Positions 1 through 6,662 of a DNA stretch of 28,297 nt are shown here, piece after piece (positions within the stretch are counted from its first letter, which is position 1; each line of letters opens with the position of its first letter). The notes below the pieces were generated by a model that was not told the DNA's origin, did not search any database, and worked only from the letters and a program-made list of their open reading frames with translations. The DNA is from Solirubrobacteraceae bacterium (GTDB lineage: Bacteria; Actinomycetota; Thermoleophilia; Solirubrobacterales; Solirubrobacteraceae). The position numbers and the translations under genes are program-made. The stretch lies in the NCBI GenBank assembly GCA_025935735.1, contig JAICUS010000009.1, forward strand, positions 1 to 28,297, in the 5' to 3' direction.

Positions 1-1109
1 AGAAGGCGAGCGCCGCGGCGCCGGGCGACCAGGCCCAGCTGCCCGCGCCGAGCGACGCCGCGCTCGACGCGCTCGCGCTCGACCCGCTCGAGCCGGCCAT
101 CGGCTTCGGGCTGGTCCCGCTGGTCGACCAGCAGGCCGGCGGCACGCTGCTGGCCCGCGTGGGCACGATCCGCCGCCAGATCGCCTCCGAGCTCGGCATG
201 GTCATCCCGGCCGTGCGCATCCGCGACGACGTCAACCTCGACTCGCACGAGTACGTGATGCGCGTGCGTGGCACGGAAGTTGCGCGCGGCGGCGTGATGG
301 CGGGCCACCATATGGCCATGAACCCGGGCGATGCGATGGGCCAGCTCCCGGGCATCCCGACCACGGAGCCCGCGTTCGGCCTGCCGGCCGTGTGGATCCC
401 GGACTCCGGCCGCGCCGAGGCCGAGGCGCTCGGCTGGACCGTGGTCGACGGCGAGTCGGTCGTGGTCACCCACCTCACCGAGACGATCCGCAAGCACGCC
501 GGCGAGCTGCTCACCCGCCAGGAGACGCGGCACCTGCTCGACCAGCTCAAGGAGGTCAACGCCGCGGTGGTCGACGAGGTCGTGCCCGACGTGCTGTCGC
601 TGGGCGAGGTCCAGCGCGTGCTGCAGGCGCTGCTGCGCGAGGGCGTCTCCATCCGCGACCTCGGCTCCGTGCTGGAGGCGATCGGCGACAAGGCGCGGCT
701 CACGCGGGATCCCGCGATGCTGGCCGAGTACGCCCGCCAGGCGCTGGGCCGCACGATCGTGGCGCCGTTCCTGGACGCCGAGTCCTCGCTGCGCGTGATC
801 GCGCTCGACCCGCAGACCGAGCAGGGCATGGCGGAGGCGCTCGTGCAGACCGCCGACGGCGAGTTCCTGGCCATGGACCCGGCGCAGGCCGCGCAGATCG
901 TCGACTCCGCCGCCTCCCAGGTCGAGATGGCCATGGCCATGGGCCACCGGCCGGTCCTGCTGTGCTCGGCCCGGGTGCGCCGCCACCTGCGCTCGCTGTG
1001 CGAGCAGCGACTGCCCCAGCTCGCGGTCTGCTCCTACAACGAGATCCCTGCGGGTATCGGGGTAGAGACAACCGGTGTGATCGGCGGCGCTGTAGCGGCA
1101 GCCGCCTAG
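1..1109 (+). CDS. flhA: Flagellar biosynthesis protein FlhA, C-terminal part
   Basis: FlhA is the large membrane component of the flagellar type III export gate; its cytoplasmic C-terminal domain forms the nonameric ring that docks export substrates and chaperones. The gene enters from the left edge (first full codon at base 3) and about 368 codons are visible, roughly the cytoplasmic half of a ~690-residue protein; the membrane half lies outside. Family signatures run through it: the block DPLEPAIGFGLVPLVD, then RIRDDVNL, GIPTTEPAFGLPAVWI, VVTHLTETIRKHAGELLTRQE, the SLGEVQRVLQALLREGVSIRDL stretch and EYARQALGR. An internal GTG at 159 is not the start because the homology continues upstream of it. 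flhF follows 20 bases later. Identification is firm; only the upstream part is missing. Confidence 0.96.
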   Translation, partial: KASAAAPGDQAQLPAPSDAALDALALDPLEPAIGFGLVPLVDQQAGGTLLARVGTIRRQIASELGMVIPAVRIRDDVNLDSHEYVMRVRGTEVARGGVMAGHHMAMNPGDAMGQLPGIPTTEPAFGLPAVWIPDSGRAEAEALGWTVVDGESVVVTHLTETIRKHAGELLTRQETRHLLDQLKEVNAAVVDEVVPDVLSLGEVQRVLQALLREGVSIRDLGSVLEAIGDKARLTRDPAMLAEYARQALGRTIVAPFLDAESSLRVIALDPQTEQGMAEALVQTADGEFLAMDPAQAAQIVDSAASQVEMAMAMGHRPVLLCSARVRRHLRSLCEQRLPQLAVCSYNEIPAGIGVETTGVIGGAVAAAA

Positions 1110-1129
1110 TGCCGATAGGGGACTGAGAG

Positions 1130-2452
1130 ATGGAAGCCTCCACGAGCAACGGCTCCGACGACGTCAAGACCTTCCGCGGGCGCAGCCTGGAGGAGGTGCT
1201 CCCGCAGATCCGCGCGGAGCTCGGTCCCGACGCGATCGTGCTGCGCCGCCGGGAGGGCCTCGGCGGCGGCGTCGGCGGCTTCTTCCAGCGCCCCTACGTC
1301 GAGGTCGACGCCCGCCCGGCGAACGCCGACGAGCGCCCGCTGGAGATCCGCTCGGACCGCGCGACGGCCGAGGGCCTGTCCTCCCCGGCCGTCCAGGCGC
1401 TGTTCGAGCAGGCCACACCGTTCGCCGACGCGCTGGCGGCGGCCGCCCGCGAGGCCCAGGACTCGTTCACGCCGTCGTCGGAGTTCTCCGCCGGCCTGTA
1501 CGGGCCGCAGCCCAACGTCGAGGCCATCGCCGCGGCAGCGCCGGCGAACGACAGCATTGAAGAGAAGGACGAACCGGCGCCCGAGCCCGCCGGGGTTGGA
1601 AAGTTGCCGTATGAGCAACAAATCGACCCCACTGCCGAGGAAGACATCCCGGCCGAGCCCCTCACCCCCCTACCCAGCCAGCCGTTCGCCGAGCCCGCCC
1701 CGCGGTCCACGGAGCGCCCCCCATCAGCCGACGCCGCCGAGCAGCGCCTGATCGCCGCCGGCCTCACTCCGGCGCTCGCCGCCGACGTGGTCGGCGAGGC
1801 CGTCGCGCACGCGCTCCCGTTCTCCGCGCCGCGCAACATGAAGCGGCTCGTCCGCGCGGCGCTCGCCCGCCGCATCCCCGTGCTGGCGCAGCTCGGCCCG
1901 GGTCCCCGTGTCCTCGCCTTCGTGGGCGGCGGCGGCGCCGGCAAGTCGTCGGCCGTCGCGCACCTCGCGCTCGCCTACGCGCAGGCCGGCGCGGACGTGG
2001 CCGTCATCTCGCTGCGCGGCGACGGTGCCCTGGCCGCCCGTCTGGAGCCGCGCGGCGTCGCCGTGATCCCGGCCGACACCGCCGAGCAGGCAGAGATCCG
2101 CCTCGGTCAGCGCGCCCCGCTGGTCACCCTGATCGACACGCCGGCCACCGGGCCGTCGCACCCCGCCGCGCAGGTCAAGGCGCTCGCCGCCGACCTGAAG
2201 GCGCTCGGCGCCGCCGAGATCCACCTGGCGCTGCCGGCCACGCTCAGCGCGGCCGCCGCCGGCGAGGTCGCCGCCGCGCTCGCCCCGCTCGGGCCGACGC
2301 ACGTCGCGCTGACCCACACCGACGAGACCGCGCGCCCCGGCGCGCCGCTCGAGCTGGCCCTCGCCGCCGGCCGCCCCGTGTCCTACGTCTGCGCCCGTGA
2401 GGGCGCGGAGCCCGCCGATCCCGCCACCCTCGCCCAGCAGCTGCTCCCCTGA
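1130..2452 (+). CDS. flhF: Flagellar SRP-type GTPase FlhF, divergent
   Basis: FlhF is a GTPase of the signal-recognition-particle family that helps set flagellar position and number. The first 50 residues match the FlhF N-terminus (KTFRGRSLEEVLPQIRAELG, then DAIVLRRREG and a GGFFQRP turn). A Pro/Ala/Glu-rich linker follows to about residue 200, then an NG domain with a P-loop GGGGAGKS at residues 266-273 and a PVSYV end, as in the family. Other GTPase motifs are eroded: the DTYR loop is not recognisable, the usual DTAGR is DTPATG (336-341) and the usual TKLDE is THTDE. The 440-residue length is usual. The ATG at 1130 follows GGGGACTGAG. The next gene overlaps its stop by one base. It is called flhF from its N-terminus and its place after flhA; whether it still hydrolyses GTP is open. 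Confidence 0.88.
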   Translation: MEASTSNGSDDVKTFRGRSLEEVLPQIRAELGPDAIVLRRREGLGGGVGGFFQRPYVEVDARPANADERPLEIRSDRATAEGLSSPAVQALFEQATPFADALAAAAREAQDSFTPSSEFSAGLYGPQPNVEAIAAAAPANDSIEEKDEPAPEPAGVGKLPYEQQIDPTAEEDIPAEPLTPLPSQPFAEPAPRSTERPPSADAAEQRLIAAGLTPALAADVVGEAVAHALPFSAPRNMKRLVRAALARRIPVLAQLGPGPRVLAFVGGGGAGKSSAVAHLALAYAQAGADVAVISLRGDGALAARLEPRGVAVIPADTAEQAEIRLGQRAPLVTLIDTPATGPSHPAAQVKALAADLKALGAAEIHLALPATLSAAAAGEVAAALAPLGPTHVALTHTDETARPGAPLELALAAGRPVSYVCAREGAEPADPATLAQQLLP

Positions 2453-3072
2453 TGCCCGCTCCCACCGCCGTCAAGGCCCCGCCGCTGGAGGCGGGGCATC
2501 ACGTGATCGTGCGCACGATCCACATCGGGATGATCCCCGGCACCGTCGACGCGGTCGCCGACGGCTCGGTCACCGTCGTGCTGACCGTCCGCGACGAGCG
2601 CTTCAAGCGGCTGATCGGCCACGAGATCGCCGTCGAGCTCAGCTCGGGCCGCGGCATCTACCGGCACGGCGGCACGCTGAAGGCCGACCGCGAGGGCACG
2701 CTGACCATCGCGCTCACCGGCGAGGTGGAGCGCATCCAGCGGCGCGAGTTCGTCCGCGTGGACGCCCACGTGGCCGTCAGCGTCCGCGGCATCGACGAGC
2801 CGCTCGGCGGCGAGACGAACACGCTCGACGTCAGCGGCGGCGGCATCCGCATCTCCGATCCCTGGAGCCTGCCGCTGGGGCTCGAAGTCCGCGTGGAGAT
2901 CCGCCTCCCCGAGGGCGAGCCGGTCAACGCGCTCGGGCGCGTCGTCCGCGTCGCCGCCGAGGAGGAGAAGGGCATCAGCTTCGAGGACCTGGCGCGCCCC
3001 GACGAGGAGCGCCTGATCCGGTTCATCCGCGAGCGCGAGCGTCAGGCGATGCGCGCGGCGAGGGCTGCCTGA
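2452..3072 (+). CDS. YcgR-like PilZ-domain protein (c-di-GMP receptor)
   Basis: A 206-residue protein with the two-part architecture of YcgR/FlgZ-type proteins: an N-terminal beta-rich domain (about 1-90) and a C-terminal PilZ domain (about 95-200). The cyclic-di-GMP binding motifs are intact: R98-xxx-R102 in QRREFVRV, and D126-x-S128-xx-G131 in DVSGGGIRI. Proteins of this type bind c-di-GMP and act as a brake on the flagellar motor or adjust other outputs. The ATG overlaps the flhF stop (TGATG), so the two are probably translationally coupled. The context suggests control of motility. The PilZ assignment is secure; the motor-brake role is inferred from domain order and location. Confidence 0.88.
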   Translation: MPAPTAVKAPPLEAGHHVIVRTIHIGMIPGTVDAVADGSVTVVLTVRDERFKRLIGHEIAVELSSGRGIYRHGGTLKADREGTLTIALTGEVERIQRREFVRVDAHVAVSVRGIDEPLGGETNTLDVSGGGIRISDPWSLPLGLEVRVEIRLPEGEPVNALGRVVRVAAEEEKGISFEDLARPDEERLIRFIRERERQAMRAARAA

Positions 3073-3467
3073 TGGCCAAGAAGAACAAGGCCGAGAAGCC
3101 GCAGGCCGGCGCCGCCGAGGCGCCCGCCGTCCCGTCGGCGTCGGTCGCCGGCCACCCGCGGGCGAAGGCGGGCATCCGCCGCGCCCGCTCGCGCGCCGCG
3201 CTCGTCGTCTTCGTGCTCGTGCTGCTGTTCGGCCACCACGCCGGGCTGACCTGGTTCGACGCCACCTGGCGCGCGCTCGTCGCCGGCATCGCCGCCAACG
3301 TCGTGGCCTGGCGCTGCGCGGTGTTCGTGTGGCGCCAGCTGATCATCGCCGAGCTGCACCGGGCCGAGGAGATCCACGCCGAGCGCCGGCGCAAGGCGCT
3401 GGAGGCCCTCGAGCAGCGTGCCGCCGCGGCGGCCGAGGCGGCCAACGCCGCCTTCCAGGCGGCGTGA
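3072..3467 (+). CDS. Small two-helix membrane protein of the flagellar operon
   Basis: I do not recognise this 131-residue protein as a named family. Residues 1-40 are Lys/Ala/Pro-rich and basic (it starts MAKKNKAEK). Two hydrophobic segments follow at about 42-56 and 66-89. The rest (about 94-130) is a charged Glu/Arg/Ala helix likely to form a coiled coil. The ATG overlaps the PilZ gene stop by one base (TGATG), and the following small gene starts within its last codons, so it belongs to the flhA-flhF operon. Being between a c-di-GMP receptor and the flagellins, it may be a membrane partner of the motor or export apparatus; nothing in the sequence proves that. Confidence 0.72.
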   Translation: MAKKNKAEKPQAGAAEAPAVPSASVAGHPRAKAGIRRARSRAALVVFVLVLLFGHHAGLTWFDATWRALVAGIAANVVAWRCAVFVWRQLIIAELHRAEEIHAERRRKALEALEQRAAAAAEAANAAFQAA

Positions 3468-3658
3468 CCCAGCCCATCCGCCCCGTCGGCTGGCGCGAGC
3501 CGTCCGTCGAGGGACCCGACGCCGTGCCCGCCGTGCCGCGCGTGCGGCTGCTCAGCCCCGCCGAGCGCGACGCCGCGCGGCGCCGCCGCGAGGAGCGGCG
3601 CAAGGCCCGCGGGAAATCGCCTCAAGTCCCACGCGGAGCGGTCGATCACAGAGCATGA
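3464..3658 (+). CDS. Small basic protein at the end of the flagellar operon
   Basis: A 64-residue reading frame starting with GTG at 3464; the GTGA overlaps the stop of the membrane-protein gene, the same coupling used elsewhere here. The product is MTQPIRPVGWREPSVEGPD at its start, has a proline-rich middle and a very basic RRRREERRKARGK helix near the end. The coupling, the proline/tryptophan-containing N-terminus and the direction argue for a real gene. Its last dozen codons overlap the sigma-28-like promoter of the first flagellin (3622-3648), so the C-terminus may be under double constraint. Function unknown. A chance frame in GC-rich DNA cannot be excluded. Confidence 0.55.
   Translation: MTQPIRPVGWREPSVEGPDAVPAVPRVRLLSPAERDAARRRREERRKARGKSPQVPRGAVDHRA
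3622..3648 (+). promoter_or_regulatory. Sigma-28-like promoter of flagellin 1
   Basis: TCAAGTCC, 11 bases, GTCGATCA. This compares with the enterobacterial FliA consensus TAAAGTTT-N11-GCCGATAA. Nearly the same pair recurs before flagellin 3 (5606) and the orphan leader (8497), and a 12-base-spaced version precedes flagellin 2. The expected start of transcription is about 3655, immediately before the leader hairpin. The motif lies inside the 3' end of the small gene 3464-3658. Confidence 0.72.
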
Positions 3659-3677
3659 GGTGACAAGGAGTCGCCTC
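3657..3677 (+). promoter_or_regulatory. Flagellin 1 leader hairpin with GGA loop
   Basis: GAGGTGAC, loop AAGGA, GTCGCCTC: an eight-pair stem with one G-U pair, at the expected 5' end of the flagellin mRNA. The same hairpin is found in the leaders of flagellins 2 and 3 and at 8531, with compensating base changes in the stem. The loop with its closing pair reads ACAAGGA, the core of a CsrA/RsmA binding site. In Bacillus subtilis the hag leader is repressed by CsrA through two such sites; a similar role here is inference. Confidence 0.6.
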
Positions 3678-3695
3678 TAAGCCCAATCACCCGAT

Positions 3696-3710
3696 CAACA
3701 AGGAGCGTTG
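3696..3710 (+). promoter_or_regulatory. Flagellin 1 ribosome site inside a weak hairpin
   Basis: CAAC, loop AAGGAGC, GTTG, with the Shine-Dalgarno AAGGAG (3700-3705) in the loop, nine bases before the ATG at 3715. The site again reads ACAAGGA, so a protein that binds GGA loops would cover the ribosome site. The 15-base element is repeated exactly before flagellin 3 (5686-5700). Confidence 0.6.
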
Positions 3711-3714
3711 AATC

Positions 3715-4563
3715 ATGGGCCTTCGTATCCAGAACAACATCGATGCGTTCAACACGCATCGCCAGCTGCAGCTCTCGAGCTCGGCTGCCTCGTCCTCGAT
3801 GGAGAAGCTCTCCTCGGGGTATCGCATCAACCGTGCCGCCGACGACGCGGCCGGCCTGGCCATCAGCGAGCAGATGCGCGGCCAGATCGGTGGCCTCGAC
3901 CAGGCCCAGCGCAACGCGCAGGACGGCGTCTCGCTCGTCCAGACGGCGGAAGGCGCCCTCAACGAGGTGCACTCCATGCTGCAGCGCCTGCGTGACCTGA
4001 AGGTGCAGTTCAACAACGGCACCCTCGACTCCGACGACCAGGACGCGATCTCCGCCGAGGTCTACCAGATCGGCCAGGAGCTCGGGAACATCGGCACCCA
4101 GACCTCGTTCAACGGCAACGCCCTGCTCGGCGGCGCGACCTTCAAGTTCCAGGTCGGCGCCAACGACGGCGAGACGATCAGCACGACGGCCGTGACGCTG
4201 TCGGGCGCCATCGCCTCGGGCGGCCTGTCGGAGATCAGCGGCCTGGCCTCGGCCTCCGCGGCCAAGACCGCCCTGTCGAGCGGCTCGCTGTCGAGCATCG
4301 ACTCCATCGACGACGCGATCAAGAACGTGTCGACCGCCCGCGCCAACTACGGCGCGGTGCAGAACCGCCTCGACCACCGTCTGAACAACCTGGCGACCTA
4401 CCAGGAGAACCTGACGGCGTCCGAGTCGCGCATCCGCGACGTGGACATGGCGGCCGAGATGACGACCTACACGAAGGAGAACATCCTTCAGCAGGCCGGC
4501 ACCAGCATGCTGGCCCAGGCCAACCAGGCCCCGCAGCTCGTCCTTTCGCTGCTCCGCGGCTAG
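3715..4563 (+). CDS. fliC: Flagellin 1
   Basis: Filament subunit, 282 residues, one of three tandem copies. It has the conserved D0/D1 ends: N-terminal MGLRIQNNIDAFN, SGYRINRAADDAAGLAISEQM and DGVSLVQTAEGALNE; C-terminal ARANYGAVQNRLDHR, NLTASESRIRDVDMA and TKENILQQAGTSMLAQANQ, ending PQLVLSLLRG. Only about 65 residues (140-205) lie between them, so there is almost no D2/D3 domain. This middle stretch is rich in Ser and Thr (SSGSLSSIDSI), the residues usually O-glycosylated on flagellins, which suits the glycosyltransferase genes nearby. It has its own promoter, a leader with two GGA sites, AAGGAG nine bases before the ATG, and a terminator after it. No signal peptide, as expected for type III export. 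Confidence 0.97.
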   Translation: MGLRIQNNIDAFNTHRQLQLSSSAASSSMEKLSSGYRINRAADDAAGLAISEQMRGQIGGLDQAQRNAQDGVSLVQTAEGALNEVHSMLQRLRDLKVQFNNGTLDSDDQDAISAEVYQIGQELGNIGTQTSFNGNALLGGATFKFQVGANDGETISTTAVTLSGAIASGGLSEISGLASASAAKTALSSGSLSSIDSIDDAIKNVSTARANYGAVQNRLDHRLNNLATYQENLTASESRIRDVDMAAEMTTYTKENILQQAGTSMLAQANQAPQLVLSLLRG

Positions 4564-4578
4564 GAAGCTCAAGGTGAT

Positions 4579-4606
4579 GCGGCGGCGGGCTAAAGCTCGC
4601 CGCCGC
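4579..4606 (+). terminator. Terminator hairpin after flagellin 1
   Basis: A 12-pair stem (GCGGCGGCGGGC with GCTCGCCGCCGC, one G-U pair) and a TAAA loop, 15 bases after the flagellin 1 stop. The following GTCT gives only a poor T-tract. The loop and right arm double as the -35 element of the next promoter. Confidence 0.7.
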
Positions 4607-4618
4607 GTCTGCCGATCA
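4591..4618 (+). promoter_or_regulatory. Sigma-28-like promoter of flagellin 2
   Basis: TAAAGCTC, 12 bases, GCCGATCA: the closest match in the window to the FliA consensus, with one extra spacer base. The -35 box is in the loop and right arm of the terminator hairpin of flagellin 1, an economical but odd arrangement. Confidence 0.75.
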
Positions 4619-4636
4619 CTCCCTCGTATCCGACTG

Positions 4637-4653
4637 AGCGACACGGAGTCGCT
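4637..4653 (+). promoter_or_regulatory. Flagellin 2 leader hairpin with GGA loop
   Basis: AGCGAC, loop ACGGA, GTCGCT: six perfect pairs, extendable outward with G-U and C-G pairs. Against the flagellin 3 copy (GGCGAC/GTCGCC) the outer pair is changed on both sides (A-T for G-C), which keeps pairing. A second GGA site, ACAAGGA at 4664-4670, includes the Shine-Dalgarno AAGGAG (4666-4671), 12 bases before the ATG. Confidence 0.6.
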
Positions 4654-4683
4654 TCGTTCCCGCACAAGGAGTCGATAGGCCAG

Positions 4684-5532
4684 ATGAGCCTCCGCATCCA
4701 GAACAACATCGAGGCGTTCAACACGCATCGACAGCTGCAGATCTCCAGCGACGCCGCTTCGTCGTCGATGGAGAAGCTGTCCTCGGGCTACCGCATCAAC
4801 CGTGCCGCCGATGACGCGGCCGGCCTCGCCATCAGCGAGCAGATGCGCGGCCAGATCGGCGGCCTGGACCAGGCCCAGCGCAACGCGCAGGACGGCGTGT
4901 CGCTCGTGCAGACGGCTGAAGGGTCGCTGAACGAGGTCCACAGCATGCTCCAGCGCCTGCGTGACCTGAAGGTGCAGTTCAACAACGGCACCCTCGACTC
5001 CGACGATCAGGACGCGATCGCGGCCGAGGTCGCCCAGATCGGTCAGGAGCTCGGCGACATCGCCAAGAACACCTCGTTCAACGGCAACAAGCTGCTCCAG
5101 GGCTCGACGTTCACGTTCCAGGTCGGCGCCAACGACAACGAGACGATCACCACGCAGGCGGTGACGATGAGCGGCGCGATCGCCTCCGGCGGCCTGTCCG
5201 AGATCACCGGCCTCTCCTCGACCGCGGCGGCCAAGACCGCCCTGTCGAGCGGCTCGCTGTCGACGATCGACCTCATCGACGACGCGATCAAGAACGTGTC
5301 GACCGCGCGTGCGAACTACGGCGCCGTGCAGAACCGGCTCGAGCACCGTATGAACAACCTGGCCACCTACCAGGAGAACCTCACCGCCTCGGAGTCCCGG
5401 ATCCGCGACGTGGACATGGCGGCCGAGATGACCAGCTACACGAAGGAGAACATCCTTCAGCAGGCCGGCACGAGCATGCTCGCGCAGGCCAACCAGATGC
5501 CGCAGAACATCCTGCAGCTGCTCAAGGGCTGA
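4684..5532 (+). CDS. fliC: Flagellin 2
   Basis: Second tandem flagellin, 282 residues, nearly identical to flagellin 1 in the D0/D1 ends but the most different of the three. It starts MSLRIQNNIEAFN instead of MGLRIQNNIDAFN, has EHRMNN where the others have DHRLNN, and ends QMPQNILQLLKG instead of QAPQLVLSLLRG. The short middle segment carries NDNETITTQAVTMSGAI and the same Ser-rich SSGSLSTID block. The leader also differs, with a longer gap (12 bases) between AAGGAG and the ATG, which may mean weaker translation. A different C-terminus (part of the D0 core and export-chaperone region) may give this subunit a separate place in the filament; that is inference. Confidence 0.97.
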   Translation: MSLRIQNNIEAFNTHRQLQISSDAASSSMEKLSSGYRINRAADDAAGLAISEQMRGQIGGLDQAQRNAQDGVSLVQTAEGSLNEVHSMLQRLRDLKVQFNNGTLDSDDQDAIAAEVAQIGQELGDIAKNTSFNGNKLLQGSTFTFQVGANDNETITTQAVTMSGAIASGGLSEITGLSSTAAAKTALSSGSLSTIDLIDDAIKNVSTARANYGAVQNRLEHRMNNLATYQENLTASESRIRDVDMAAEMTSYTKENILQQAGTSMLAQANQMPQNILQLLKG

Positions 5533-5560
5533 GCCCCTCACAACCCTCGCAGCAGGCGGA

Positions 5561-5581
5561 AGCCCGGCCCTCGGCCGGGCT
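5561..5581 (+). terminator. Terminator after flagellin 2
   Basis: AGCCCGGCC, loop CTC, GGCCGGGCT: nine perfect pairs, followed by the T-rich TTCGTCGTCTCT. A classical intrinsic terminator, 28 bases after the stop codon. Confidence 0.82.
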
Positions 5582-5593
5582 TTCGTCGTCTCT

Positions 5594-5616
5594 GGGGAAC
5601 TTCGCTCAAGTTCCCC
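5594..5616 (+). repeat. Inverted repeat over the flagellin 3 promoter -35 region
   Basis: GGGGAACTT, five bases, AAGTTCCCC: nine perfect pairs. Its right half shares bases with the -35 element TCAAGTTC (5606-5613). It may be an operator for a repressor or activator, or a second terminator arm protecting the promoter from read-through. No equivalent is present before flagellin 1. Confidence 0.5.
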
Positions 5617-5632
5617 GCCGGGTGGTCGATCA
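5606..5632 (+). promoter_or_regulatory. Sigma-28-like promoter of flagellin 3
   Basis: TCAAGTTC, 11 bases, GTCGATCA; the -10 box is identical to that of flagellin 1. The predicted transcript starts near 5639, just before the leader hairpin. Confidence 0.73.
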
Positions 5633-5640
5633 CCCTGGTG

Positions 5641-5659
5641 AGGCGACACGGAGTCGCCT
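5641..5659 (+). promoter_or_regulatory. Flagellin 3 leader hairpin with GGA loop
   Basis: AGGCGAC, loop ACGGA, GTCGCCT: seven perfect pairs, extendable by G-U pairs. Same loop as flagellin 2 and the orphan leader at 8531. The loop with its closing pair reads ACACGGA, matching the ACA-N-GGA core of CsrA sites. Confidence 0.6.
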
Positions 5660-5685
5660 TGCAGTAAGCCCTGGAAATTCATGAT

Positions 5686-5700
5686 CAACAAGGAGCGTTG
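5686..5700 (+). promoter_or_regulatory. Flagellin 3 ribosome site inside a weak hairpin
   Basis: Identical to the element before flagellin 1: CAAC, AAGGAGC, GTTG, with AAGGAG at 5690-5695 and nine bases to the ATG at 5705. Confidence 0.6.
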
Positions 5701-5704
5701 AGAA

Positions 5705-6562
5705 ATGGGCCTTCGTATTCAGAACAACATCGATGCGTTCAACACGCATCGCCAGCTGCAGATCTCGAGCTCGGCTGCCTCCTCTTCGATGGAGAAGCTG
5801 TCCTCGGGCTACCGCATCAACCGTGCCGCCGATGACGCGGCCGGCCTCGCGATCAGCGAGAAGATGCGCGGCCAGATCGGCGGCCTGGACCAGGCTCAGC
5901 GCAACGCTCAGGACGGCGTCTCGCTGGTGCAGACGGCGGAGGGCTCGCTCGACGAGGTGCACTCCATGCTGCAGCGTCTGCGTGACCTGAAGGTGCAGTT
6001 CAACAACGGTACGCTGGACTCCGACGACCAGGACGCGATCGCCGCTGAGGTGTCGCAGATCGGCCAGGAGCTCGGCAACATCGCGAGCGACACCGAGTTC
6101 AACGGCAACAAGCTGCTGCAGGGCGCGACCTTCAAGTTCCAGGTCGGCGCCAACGACAACGAGACGATCACCACGACCGCGGTCACGCTGTCGGGCGCGA
6201 TCGGCGCTGCCGGCACCGGCGGTCTGTCGGAGATCACGGCCCTCTCGACGACCGCGCTGGCCAAGACGGCGCTGTCGAGCGGCTCGCTCTCGACCATCGA
6301 CGTCATCGACAACGCGATCAAGAACATCTCCACGGCCCGCGCCAACTACGGCGCGGTGCAGAACCGCCTCGACCACCGTCTGAACAACCTGGCCACGTAC
6401 CAGGAGAACCTGACGGCGTCCGAGTCCCGGATCCGCGACGTGGACATGGCGGCCGAGATGACGAACTACACGAAGGAGAACATCCTTCAGCAGGCCGGCA
6501 CGAGCATGCTCGCGCAGGCCAACCAGGCCCCGCAGCTGGTGCTGTCGCTCCTCCGCGGCTAG
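5705..6562 (+). CDS. fliC: Flagellin 3
   Basis: Third tandem flagellin, 285 residues. The ends are almost the same as flagellin 1 (MGLRIQNNIDAFN; ending QAPQLVLSLLRG), and the 15-base ribosome-site element is also identical to that of flagellin 1, so copies 1 and 3 are the closest pair although copy 2 lies between them. It differs in the middle: a three-residue insertion around GAIGAAGTGGLSEI and TALSTTALAKTALSS. It also has SEKMRG where copies 1 and 2 have SEQMRG. The short Ser/Thr-rich centre is again the likely glycan-bearing surface. A terminator hairpin follows at 6588. Confidence 0.97.
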   Translation: MGLRIQNNIDAFNTHRQLQISSSAASSSMEKLSSGYRINRAADDAAGLAISEKMRGQIGGLDQAQRNAQDGVSLVQTAEGSLDEVHSMLQRLRDLKVQFNNGTLDSDDQDAIAAEVSQIGQELGNIASDTEFNGNKLLQGATFKFQVGANDNETITTTAVTLSGAIGAAGTGGLSEITALSTTALAKTALSSGSLSTIDVIDNAIKNISTARANYGAVQNRLDHRLNNLATYQENLTASESRIRDVDMAAEMTNYTKENILQQAGTSMLAQANQAPQLVLSLLRG

Positions 6563-6587
6563 TACCCAACGAGGTTCGGATACCGGC

Positions 6588-6615
6588 AAGGGCGGTCCCT
6601 GAGGGGGCCGCCCTT
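6588..6615 (+). terminator. Terminator after flagellin 3
   Basis: AAGGGCGGTCCC, loop TGA, then GGGGGCCGCCCTT: a long stem with one G-U pair and one extra G, followed by CGCCGTTAA. It closes the flagellin block. Confidence 0.75.
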
Positions 6616-6634
6616 CGCCGTTAACGGGCATCCC

Positions 6635-6662
6635 TCAAGTCCGGCCCGGGTATGACCGATGG
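6635..6662 (+). promoter_or_regulatory. Possible sigma-28-like promoter of the first glycosyltransferase gene
   Basis: TCAAGTCC, 12 bases, ACCGATGG. The -35 box is identical to that of flagellin 1; the -10 keeps only the CCGAT core. The -10 overlaps the annotated ATG at 6652, so if the promoter is real the transcript would start near 6668-6670 and the leaderless GTG at 6670 would be the working start. Confidence 0.4.

Noticed and set aside
3646..5691. A 681-codon open frame on the minus strand across flagellins 1 and 2, and a similar 333-codon one at 5630-6631
   Set aside because: They are antisense to unmistakable flagellins and repeat because the flagellins repeat. Arg/Val/Leu-rich composition with no domain; a GC-rich shadow.
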